DNA of 64,000 nucleotides from the NCBI GenBank assembly GCA_951640195.1, contig OX621173.1:537780-601779 (forward strand). Direction: 5' to 3'. Each line of letters begins with the position of its first letter. Positions within the stretch are counted from its first letter, which is position 1. The position numbers were made by a program, and so were the translations under genes. This document shows positions 56,234-64,000 of this stretch, one piece after another. The notes below the pieces were generated by a model that saw nothing but the letters and a program-made list of their open reading frames with translations, was not told the DNA's origin and did no database searches. The DNA comes from Porpolomopsis calyptriformis. Lineage: Eukaryota > Basidiomycota > Agaricomycetes > Agaricales > Hygrophoraceae.

Positions 56234-59200
56234 TTAAGTCGCCGCTTGAATAGACTTTTCATAATTCATTAAGACGTCTTTTGCGTGCTTGAGGTTCCAT
56301 CGTGGTTCCCAGGTGGCTGCCTCTATCGGGTAGCCTTTCCATTTGATTAAGTATTGTCGATTTCATTTTCCTGGGGTGTGATTCAAAATACGTTCCACTT
56401 CATACTCGGGTTCCCCTTCGATCACGTCTGGAGGTGGTCGGAGGTTATCATCTTCCTCAATGGGGGGATGGAGATCGAGATTCTCCTCTAGAGCTTTGAG
56501 TAGCAAAACATGAAACACAGGGTGGATCCTCCATGACAGCGGTAGCTTTAGTTGGTAAGCCACAGGCGATACTTGTTTTAGAATTATAAAAGGTCCGAGC
56601 CAGCGGACATCCAGTTTCTTCGCGGGCCGGCCAGTTTTCAAATTCTTGGCATCAAGCCAGACCCTTTGTCCTTCGTAAAACGTGGGTTCCTTTTGACGTT
56701 TTTGATCGGCATAGAGCTTCATTGAGTTAGCGGTCTTTTGAAGAGACTCTTCAGCATTCTCTCTAGCTCTAGTAAGCTGCACGTAAAACTCATTGGCATC
56801 GGGATTTGAGGTTTGGGTTGGAACTGATAAGGGGGTGTGAGGGTGTCAACCATATTCAAGCCAGAAGGGGGATTGGTGAGTGGAGGAATGTTCTCGGTTG
56901 TTATAAGCAAACTCTGCTGGGGCTAACCAGTCTTTCCAATCATCTTGCATGAAGTTAGTGTAGAGCCGTACGTACTGCTCTAACTCTTGATTGGTTCGTT
57001 CGGTTTGTCCATCTGTTTGGGGGTGATAGGCGGTAGAAAGCCCAGAAGTGGTTCCTAGGAGTTCGTTCAATGATGTAGCGAACTTCGATGAGAATTGGGT
57101 TCCTTTATCGGTAATGATCTTCTCTGGCCATCCATGGTGCTTCCAGACATGTTCTTGAAATAGCGCAGCAGTTCCTTTAGCAGACAGGTTTCCAGTTGTT
57201 GGGATGAAGTGAGCCCGTTTGGTGAATCTGTCCACCACAACTAGAATAGCATCGAATCCTTTTGAGTTAGGGAGTTCCACGATAAGATCAGCAGTGATCT
57301 GTTGCCACGGTTTAGTAGGAGGGGGTAACGGTTGGAGAAGTCCAGTGGGTTTCTGTGGATAAACCTTAGTCTGTTGACAAGCAAGGCAGGACTTCATGTA
57401 ATTGGTGATATCTTGTGGGGCACCTTCCCATGTATAATTACGGAGGAGCAGTTCCTTCGTCTTCTCAATGCCGGGATGGCCACCAGTGGGTGTGTCGTGG
57501 GTCAATCGAATAATTTCTGTGCGCAAAGATACGTCCTTTGGCACAACTATACGATCTCCAGCATCGCGCACAATGCCATCTACGTGGGTGTATCCAGAAG
57601 AGGGATCTTCAATTTTGGCCATGATCTCGAGAGGTAGGGGGGAATGAAAACAAAGCTTGGATAAAAAGTTGGGGGACGATAAACTGATAATCGCATTGAT
57701 GAAAAGCACATTGACAAAAAGTTCTTTTGGCAGAAGGACCTTGTCCTCCACCTCCTCATAAGACTCCGGGTAATGATCTGGATGTTTGGAGAGTCCATCA
57801 GCCTTATTCTTGATTCTAGGCTGGTAGCTGATTCTGAACCAAAAGCGAGCTAAAAACTCAGACCATCTAGCCTGGCGTCTGGAGAGCTGATGACTGGTCA
57901 TGAAGTATTGGAGGGACTGGTTGTCAGTCTTGATCATAATGGGTTGCCGTGTCCCTTGCAGGAGGTATCTCCATTCATTCAAGGCAGATATGATGGCTAA
58001 AAGCTCTTGGTCATGGGTGGGGTAATTTCATTCAGCTGGGAGGAGGGTCTTGGAGTAGAAACCAATGGGGTGCCAATCTTCTTCGTCATTCTCTTTCTGG
58101 GTTAAGACTGCACCCAGTGCAACACCAGAAGCATCCGTCTCCAGAAGGTAAGGAAGATTTGGCTTTGGGGTCCTCAAAACAGGAGCAGAGGTAAGCGCAT
58201 TCTTGAGGGTATCAAAAGCACATTGTTGCCTAGGAGTCCAAATCCATTCTTGATCCTTTCGTAGGAGCTCATTAAGAGGACGAGCAATCAGGGAGTAATC
58301 CTTGATAAACCTTCGCCAAAAGTTGGCAGTGCTAAGGAAGGATTGGAGATCTCGTTTCTTCTGGGGGATAGGCTAGGTTCTGATCACCTCAACCTTCTTG
58401 GGGTTAATGGCAATGTGGCCTTTAGAGATCATCATCCCCAGATAAATCACTTCCTTTTTCTCGAACTGGCACTTGACAGGTTTGCAGGACAATTGATTCT
58501 TCTCCATGATCTCTAGAGTTTGTTCCGTCCAATAGGTGAGTTCAGTAAGGTCCTTTCCCATGATCAGGATATCGTCAATATAGATATGGACCTGCTTGGA
58601 ATCGATAACCTCTTTGAAGAGAACGTCGATCATTCGTTGGAAGGAGGCAGGCGAGTTTCGCATTCCAAAGAACATAACGGTAGGCTCGAACAGCCCTCGT
58701 CGAGTGTTGAAGGCTCCTTTCCATTCGTCTCCTTCTTTGATACGAATATTGTTAAAGCCCCATCGGATATCCATGACTGTGAATAGTTCCGCCTCTGACA
58801 ACTTGGTCTGTTGAATAATCTCAGAGATGAGAGGTAAGGGATAGGCATCTGGGATTGTGTGAGCATTCAGATAGCGATAGTCTTGGATTGGACGCAGTCC
58901 AGCATCTTGTCCTTGGGCATTAACTTCTTCACCTTTGGCAGCAAAGAAGAACGAGGCAGCCTGTTTGGAGTTCGATCATCGTATTCATCCACTTGCAAGT
59001 TGTTCCTCCAGGAATTCATTCAGCTTTCCCTGTTCGTACTCAGTGAGTTTGTACACCTTTCCGATCTTGGGTCTAAAGGTAGGTTCGAGATCGATCGCAT
59101 GGTCAAATTCTGGTTGTCGTGGGGGAAGTTCATCAAAGGTAGTCTTCATAAACACCTTCCAGTGCCTCCAGTATTTCTTTGGCACATACTTCTTCATATC

Positions 59201-59821
59201 TTCCTCCACGGTAGTGGGTCTTGCATGGTCTCCCAGTGAGACCAATCTGATAATCTTGGCGTAGGAGTCGCCATTCAATGTAGAGCCTACTCGTGACACT
59301 ATCACTCCAGCCTGAGAAGTCTTGGTTGGGGCCACAGTCTAATGTGAAGTCAGTGTTCCAGCCTTCCAGTCAACCAGGGGATCGTTACGTTTGAGCCATG
59401 GGTAGCCGAGGATAACCTGTATCATATCTCCTAAATTCGTCACTTCCAAATGGGTTCGTTCCCTAGGAAAATCCGGCGTCTCCATCCACAGGTCTACAGC
59501 ATATTCGATGGGACCTCCTCGGTTGTCTGTCCCATCTGCGTTCCACACAGGGATTGGTCCTTCCAATCGATAAAAAGGGATATCGCGCTCCTGCACGAAG
59601 TTCCAGTTTATAAAGCATCCAGAGGCGCCAGAGTCTATCAATGCACTGGCAGCAATTCGTCTACCAGTGTCTGTGGTTTCCAACCAAAGGGGTATGGTTA
59701 AAGCTTCTTCGCTCGAATCAAGTGCACCAAGAATTTGGGAAATAGATTGCATAGGGGTAGTGGTACACATAGAAAAGGAGTCCGCAACGCACGAGCTATT
59801 GTCCGGACTGTTCAAAAACCC
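56234..59821 (-). pseudogene. Ty3-D pol polyprotein
   Basis: Protease ALIDSGASGCFINWNF near 59,640. Reverse transcriptase RPIQDYRYLNAHT, FTVMDIRWGFNNIRIKEGDE and HIYIDDILIMG (YIDD near 58,580). RNase H LLETDASGVALGAVL. Integrase HPGIEKTKELLLRNYTW with CLACQQTK, ITADLIVELPNSKGFDAIL (first Asp intact), KIITDKGTQF and HPQTDGQTERTNQELEQ. Chromodomain EYEVERILNH...YLIKWKGYPIEAATWEP. The frame is -1 to gag and starts at the heptamer 59,815-59,821; first ATG in frame 59,770. TGA at 58,985, 58,976, 58,028, 56,846 and 56,363 sits where Arg fits (SG-stop-IR-stop-S against GRIRPS in relatives). TAG at 59,339 and 58,373 replaces probable Trp. Active-site residues seem intact. Confidence 0.93.
59815..59821 (-). 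promoter_or_regulatory. Ty3-D putative -1 frameshift site GGGTTTT
   Basis: Gag reads CAG GGT TTT TGA, giving the heptamer G GGT TTT directly before the stop. Pol is open in the -1 frame from this point. GGGUUUU is a canonical X-XXY-YYZ slippery sequence. Confidence 0.65.
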
Positions 59822-60780
59822 TGTTTCTCCAAAGCTCTCTTCAGCTCTTCTTTCCTCTTAGGCTCCCAGTTGACGATACCACACTTCTCAAAGTCTTGAC
59901 GAGAATCTTCATTGGAGTTGACCTCCTCAATCGAGGCTGAGGTCTCCAGAACTCGAACATTTCTTCCTCAACCAGGTTTCTTTCCTCCATGACCTCTAGC
60001 TGCTGGGGTGAAGGAGCGGTTTCCAGAACCAGAAGTACTCGTCCTAGGAGCATTGGGACAAGAACTGGCAAAGTGGCCAAATCGTCCACAGTTGAAACAT
60101 GCTCCTTTGGGAATTCCTCCTAGTGAAGCAGGCTTTTCTTCTTGTTTGATTTTGGGGGCAGCAGGGTTGGAATAGGTGGAGGGACCAGCAGGTGGTCCTT
60201 GTCAGTAGGGGGTGTTGGTGATACGAGTGTTACGAGTCTGGGGCTTAGAAGATGTTCTAGCCAGGAATTCTCGATGTCGTCTGTCAAGTTCTGCAGCACG
60301 AGACTGCCATTCAAAGAGGGTGGTGGGTTGACGATCTGAAAGGTAGATCTGTCGCAAAAGGGAGGGGTTGAGTCTGTCTTTATACAAAGTCACCAAAGCT
60401 TCTTGTCCGTATCCAGTATCATGGGCCTATCGATTGAAATTGATGTTGTACTCCTCTGCGCTCTTGTTGAACTGCTTGACGTCCTTGATCTTCAGTTGAG
60501 CAGTTGACTTGGGGTCCAAGTCTCCAAAGTCTCAGGTGAGGGCTTGTTCAAAGACAGCCCAATCGGCACCAACCCAGTTCAACGTTGTGTAAGCGTCTAC
60601 TTGATGCTCAGCCCATGGTTCTGCGTTTCCTCCAATCATAAACGACAAGGCATAGATAATCTTGTTGGCCTCTGAGATTCCTGGTCGTCCCAAATGATTC
60701 AGCTTCACTTGACGCAGGAAATTGCGAAGCTTGGTGGGGTCACCAGAGAATTCATCAGGAGGGTTCATCTTGATCTTGGC

Positions 60781-60842
60781 GGGGGCAGGGGCAGGGGCAG
60801 GGACAGGGGCAGGGGCAGGGACAGGGGCAGGGGCAGGGACAG
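60781..60842 (-). repeat. 18-bp tandem repeat coding PVPAPA in Ty3-D gag
   Basis: About three and a half units of ggggcaggggcagggaca on the plus strand, translated as alternating Pro-Ala/Pro-Val on the minus strand. A flexible linker within gag. Confidence 0.8.
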
Positions 60843-61416
60843 GTTGGGGGAATACTGGGGGTGCTTGGAAGGGTTGGGGAAATGGCCCAAGAGGGGCAGG
60901 GACAGGTTGGGGGCCTATGAGGTTGGCCATCAATACTTGAAGTTGTTGTTTGATTCTATGACTCGCTTGCGCTTGGTCTTGTTGGACCTGCAGCAATTGT
61001 TGATAATCCTGCTTCATGATCTTGAAGGCTACACGTGGATCTTCTTCTTCATCCTCATCATTGTCCTCAGCTCGACCTTTCCCTTTTGAGTGAGAGGGAC
61101 CCGCTTGTTCTTCTTCTTCTTCTTCTTCTTCTTGGGTGGGGTCAACCATCTCATCGTGGAAGGGAGCTGGGGCAGGAGGGAGAGAGCCTTCCTGGGAGGG
61201 AGGAATAGCAGGATGAGGGATAGTGGATGATGAACGAGTCAAAACCATTGGTGGAACGGTGGCAGTTGGATATTGGGGGGCTTGACAGGAATACAAGGGG
61301 AGAGAGCAAGCCTAATCGATGTTAATGTCTGGGTGGTGAAATTGATCTCGTGGGTGAAGACCTTCAGCGCTGGCCAGACAGAGTAGGGGTTGTATAGCGT
61401 GGAGTGAGCAAGAAGG

Positions 61417-61428
61417 AAGTCTGTTTCT
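61417..61428 (-). other. Ty3-D primer binding site, complementary to the transcript start
   Basis: In element sense AGAAACAGACTT directly abuts the 5' LTR. It is the exact 12-base complement of AAGTCTGTTTCT at 61,528-61,539 in the LTR, 32 bases downstream of the start of TATATAAAG (61,563-61,571). Same geometry as Ty3-A with a different sequence. Confidence 0.78.
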
Positions 61429-61787
61429 TGTTAGACGGCAGTCTAGGGTTGATCGCAAGGTTTTACTTCAGGCTCTGGGTGTAGGGTTTTAAAGGGTTGG
61501 AAGACTACTGATTGGGGTGTTAATGAAAGAAACAGACTTATCCTAAGTCTATCTACTGCTAGCTTTATATACTAGCCAAGTATGAGTCATGCTGACTACG
61601 TGTGAGTCGTAACGACTATGGATGAGTCATGTAGATAAGGAGAGTGATGGTAGACTAAATATAGATATGGCTTGGTCACCTTCTATTACTAAGTGGAGCT
61701 TGGGTGGCTAAGCGGTTATTGATGTAAACTGTCTAATGTAAATAGGGATAGACGAGCAAAGGAAAAAGAAAAAATATATCTCTGACA
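61429..61787 (-). repeat. Ty3-D 5' LTR with TATA box
   Basis: 359 bp; TATATAAAG in element sense at 61,571-61,563. Partner of 54,789-55,147. Confidence 0.95.
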
Positions 61788-61792
61788 GAAGC

Positions 61793-62150
61793 CCTTAGCC
61801 CTCTACTCTTTCAAGCTCGTTTACTTGCATTCTGACAGTACACCAAGACCTCTCGATACTTAGCAACCATACTACCTGTCATCAAAATCGCTGATTTGAA
61901 TCATATATCCACAATCCACTGCATTCATGGACGCTTTTCAAGTTCTTACGCATTATCACTTCGAATCGTAGACCCTTCTCGCATTCTCAAAACCAGACTA
62001 CTGTATTCGCTCTCACCTAGCATGGTCATTCATCACCAATACCACAACAACTGTTATTCATCATGTGGATGCTCATTATTGCATTGTCGCATTATCATTA
62101 TTGTAATATCGTAACTGTAATTCCAAATTGTACGTTTATAAGACCATTTA
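61793..62150 (+). other. Right interior of the Plavaka element
   Basis: Holds the remaining 3' end of the second Plavaka gene. After one GAAGC copy the frame may continue with EALSPLLFQARLLAF and stop near 61,830. The rest is AT-rich with no recognised gene. Confidence 0.35.
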
Positions 62151-62352
62151 TGAGTGGAAAATCCACTCTTTAATCGTGGGCGGCAAGAGTGGAAAAACCA
62201 CTCGTATAGCAGTGTATCAGACCTGCACTTAATTGGTTTTTCCACTCTTATGCGATTGTCAAAACCACTCATCGATAAGTGGGTTTTTTGTCAGCTAACC
62301 ACTTGCACACTCCACACAAGTGGTTTTGACAATTGTCAGCAAGTGGTTTGAG
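62150..62352. repeat. Right subterminal repeat zone (GAGTGG/CCACTC)
   Basis: At least eight AGTGG/CCACT cores in both orientations, several arranged as small hairpins such as gagtggaaaatccactc and gagtggaaaaaccactc. Counterpart of 22,915-23,060 at the other end of the element. Confidence 0.7.
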
Positions 62353-62362
62353 CAATCATTTA

Positions 62363-62385
62363 CATTGACTTTAATCTGCACAGTG
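62363..62385. repeat. Plavaka right terminal inverted repeat
   Basis: The complement begins CACTGTGCAGATTAAAG and pairs with 22,891-22,913. Followed by the AACC target duplication. Confidence 0.85.
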
Positions 62386-62389
62386 AACC

Positions 62390-62692
62390 TCTTCTGATAA
62401 GTGGAGCAGAAAAATCTCAAATGCAGGACATCGAAGGTCTGAATCGATTCCTTGAAATTTCCAACAGTGGAGGAACACATTCTTGACCGAATAGCTTGTC
62501 TGTTCATGTACGTCGTCTTTAAAAAGCCTGATCTATGTTTCTCGAATACAGCATTGGAAGACTTATGAAAGATGGCATCCCGCAATGCCATAAAACATAT
62601 TGTTCGCTACGCTGATGAGCACAGTCGATCAGCAATCATATCTGGACAATTTGGTGGTCAAACTACCATGCACCGCCATATCCAGCGTAGAC
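62390..62692. other. Right flank of the transposon nest, no gene recognised
   Basis: Host sequence contiguous, before the insertion, with 22,492-22,886. A plus-strand stretch reading EEHILDRIACLFMYVVFKKP has coding-like composition but no known motif. The arm of the inverted duplication starts just after it. Confidence 0.35.
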
Positions 62693-62705
62693 TAGTTCAG
62701 TCCTC

Positions 62706-63300
62706 TTAAGTGTCCTTTCCATCATCAGGAATTTTGAAATATCCATCTGTGAACCCTAAGCGATGACGGATCACACCAGACAAGTTTGCAACACCTGACC
62801 GCACAGGTGCAGTCTTTGCAGAATCCTTGTGAGTGTGATTTATATCCTCTGAGGTTGGTGATGGGGGGCGAGTATGTTTGTGGGGAGAATTTGGATGGAA
62901 GGCAGATAAAAGTTGATTCCAGAGATCGGCAAACAGCTGTTTGCAACATTCAAGGGGGGGTGTTGGTTCATAACGCCACAACCCTAAGGCGGTCTCTTTT
63001 TCTGCAAGACAATGGCTAAGAAATAGAAATGTCTTCGAATATTGGAGGCAGTGACATACCAACTACGATGATAGTTGCCCCAAACTCCTCATACTCAATA
63101 AGTTTTGCAACAGCCCGCGCAGGCAGGTAAGGAGTTGTTGTGCCATTGGCATGATACAACATGCAAGGATCATACAAGCTCCTTCCCTTCTTTGCTCCCT
63201 GATAATTGATTAAATGGACAAATATCACCTTGTATCCCAAAATTCCACAAACATAAAAGATGTCCCCGGGATTTCCGACACCAAGATAGCTGCCACTCAT
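62706..63300 (-). CDS. Small two-intron gene of unknown function, right copy
   Basis: MSGSYLGVGNPGDIFYVCGIL, short intron, GAKKGRSLYDPCM and TPYLPARAVAKLIEYEEFG, second intron, KRETALGLWRYEPTPPLECC, ending PDDGKDT at 62,706. Introns and reading frame are the same as in the left copy at 18,847, with scattered substitutions in both coding and intron sequence. An open frame kept in both copies suggests the gene is functional, or that the duplication is recent. Confidence 0.55.
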
Positions 63301-63774
63301 ATTAAGATAGGTGTTATCACGGAGGGTGATCTTGGACTGAGCGATATATTGAATGGGTTCTGCCGAAGGATCTTGCGTTTGTCGAACTAGGATGCTTATG
63401 GAACGAGGTAAGGATGCATGAGCTGGAGGAAATGACTGAGCTCACGTCAATGGCATCTCTGAGAAAAAGAAAGGAGTGAGTTTGACATAGGGGTACGCTT
63501 TAGCCATAAATAGACACACTTTTTGTACGGAGTGAAATGTTCAAATGGTCGTGTAGCCTGCTGTATGTAGCTTATGCAGGAGGGCGTGGCCAACTTCCCG
63601 CAGCTATCTGACCGAGTCTCATCGGCAGTGCAGTGTGCGGACAGGAAGAAAATACACGCATACTACAGTCCGAGATTTCCACTACGACGTACACTTTGCG
63701 ACTTCAGGAATGGAGATGGACAACATCAAGGCGAAACTACTTACGCTGTCGATAATTAAATCGATACGAACAAT

Positions 63775-64000
63775 TCAAACATAGAGGCTGATGCTCACGG
63801 GGCGGCATTGAGGTTCTCCTCTGGTTGGGAAAACCTGAACGGGTTCGACACCAACGTCTACTACCGTCCCGCCCGCTTGGGTCGCTCCCTTTCCATGCCA
63901 GGGCCTGTGCTTCACCAATTTCTTCTTGCGGTGCTCTCTGACCTTGTGGGCGTAGGGCCAAGGCTGAGGGCTAATCCTTTCGAATGAGTGTCCAAGAACA
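63775..64000 (-). pseudogene. Duplicated 3' end of the large gene at 15,412, frameshifted
   Basis: Matches the last coding exon of the gene at 15,412-18,331 (PYAHKVREHRK...VQVFP). About 8 bases present in the left copy (near 18,300, ggaggagacacctattac) are missing here. The reading frame therefore changes after VQVFP and the conserved end DTYYLNAAP is lost. The 5' part of this copy lies outside the window, so whether a longer gene exists there is unknown. Confidence 0.65.

Larger units (their letters stand above)
59812..61248 (-). pseudogene. Ty3-D gag
   Basis: The ATG at 61,248 opens MVLTRSSSTIPHPAIPPSQE, then a run of Glu residues (61,110-61,137), a nuclear-signal-like KGKGRAEDNDED, a coiled segment (MKQDYQQLLQVQQDQAQA) and a PVPAPA repeat. 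The gag core (DEFSGDPTKLRNFLRQVKL, EPWAEHQVDAYTTLNWV) and a zinc knuckle CFNCGRFGHFASSC near 60,080 follow. The frame is 479 codons ending TGA at 59,812. Internal TGA at 60,532, 60,202 and 59,968, TAG at 60,427. Confidence 0.9.
54789..61787 (-). mobile_element. Ty3-D: chromodomain Ty3/gypsy retrotransposon (Tf1/sushi-like)
   Basis: 6,999 bp, minus-strand, two 359-bp LTRs and perfect target duplication GAAGC (54,784-54,788 and 61,788-61,792). Same lineage as Ty3-A: self-complementary primer site, gag with knuckle, pol in -1 frame, integrase with chromodomain. LTRs differ at only 3 of 359 positions, so it is the most recent LTR insertion in the window. Even so, eight TGA and three TAG codons break its frames, more than expected from the LTR divergence alone. 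Confidence 0.95.
22891..62385 (-). mobile_element. CACTA/Plavaka DNA transposon, enlarged by nested insertions
   Basis: The ends match as terminal inverted repeats. The left 22,891-22,913 reads CACTGTGCGGAGTAAAGCCAATG-like sequence; the complement of 62,363-62,385 begins CACTGTGCAGATTAAAG and agrees at 20 of 23 positions. The tetranucleotide AACC flanks both sides (22,887-22,890 and 62,386-62,389) as a target duplication. CACTG termini, long GAGTGG/CCACTC-rich subterminal zones and a transposase with Plavaka motifs define the family. Subtracting two MITEs, three LTR elements with one nested inside, and their target duplications leaves about 6.8 kb, a normal autonomous size. Gene layout in the unloaded element is divergent, with transposase on the minus strand and a second gene on the plus strand. 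It is inactive now. Confidence 0.85.
62693..64000 (-). repeat. Inverted duplication, right arm
   Basis: Inverted counterpart of 18,123-19,450, running to the window edge. Contains the second copy of the small gene and the damaged 3' end of the large gene. Confidence 0.85.

Noticed and set aside
36840..59821. Recoding of TGA as a sense codon in this genome, suggested by about 32 in-frame TGA codons.
   Set aside because: Non-transposon genes here (the alpha-galactosidase, the gene at 15,412) end in TGA, and the TGA positions fit CGA-to-TGA transitions matching the CpG pattern in the LTRs.

Overview
The window is nuclear DNA of a filamentous basidiomycete, most likely a mushroom-forming Agaricomycete. 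The reasons are genes with many short GT-AG introns (about 40-65 bp), a multi-copy fungal seven-helix membrane family, a Plavaka-type CACTA transposon and several chromodomain Ty3 retrotransposons. No rRNA, tRNA, CRISPR array or bacterial operon was seen.

Region by region: 1-9,800 is a gene-sparse segment with two paralogous seven-helix protein genes (436-1950 and 6936-8419, both minus). Between them lie a foldback MITE, a truncated 14-3-3 pseudogene and an intact-looking gene for ribosomal protein uL16/RPL10 (5282-6089, minus). 9,863-18,331 holds two large divergent genes of unknown function sharing a roughly 0.9 kb promoter region. 18,123-19,450 is one arm of an inverted duplication; the other arm, with a damaged gene end, is 62,693-64,000. 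19,801-22,491 (minus) is a GH27 alpha-galactosidase with its catalytic motifs in place and an N-terminal membrane anchor.

22,891-62,385 is a nest of transposons inside one another. The outermost is a CACTA/Plavaka DNA transposon (CACTG ends, 4-bp target duplication AACC, unloaded length about 6.8 kb) with a spliced transposase gene on the minus strand and a divergent second gene on the plus strand. Into it landed two MITEs (23,572-23,748 and 24,003-24,517) and three LTR retrotransposons: Ty3-A (27,090-33,768), Ty3-B (36,293-54,561) and Ty3-D (54,789-61,787). A fourth, Ty3-C (43,095-52,795), landed inside Ty3-B. Every LTR element has equal-length LTRs and a perfect 4-5 bp target duplication, so the order of events can be read from the sequence.

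The most interesting signals are inside the nest. (1) Ty3-A and Ty3-D show covarying complementarity between the primer binding site and the predicted first bases of the transcript, the hallmark of Tf1/sushi self-priming. (2) Three elements place a GG(G/A)TTTT heptamer directly before the gag stop with pol in the -1 frame. (3) Ty3-B carries a spliced antisense gene between pol and the 3' LTR, coding for a cysteine-rich, coiled-coil protein. (4) Ty3-C carries an extra frame of about 760 codons 3' of pol. (5) All 26 differences between LTR pairs are transitions and 22 are at CpG. In-frame stops are about 32 TGA, 4 TAG and no TAA, which points to decay by deamination of methylated CpG.
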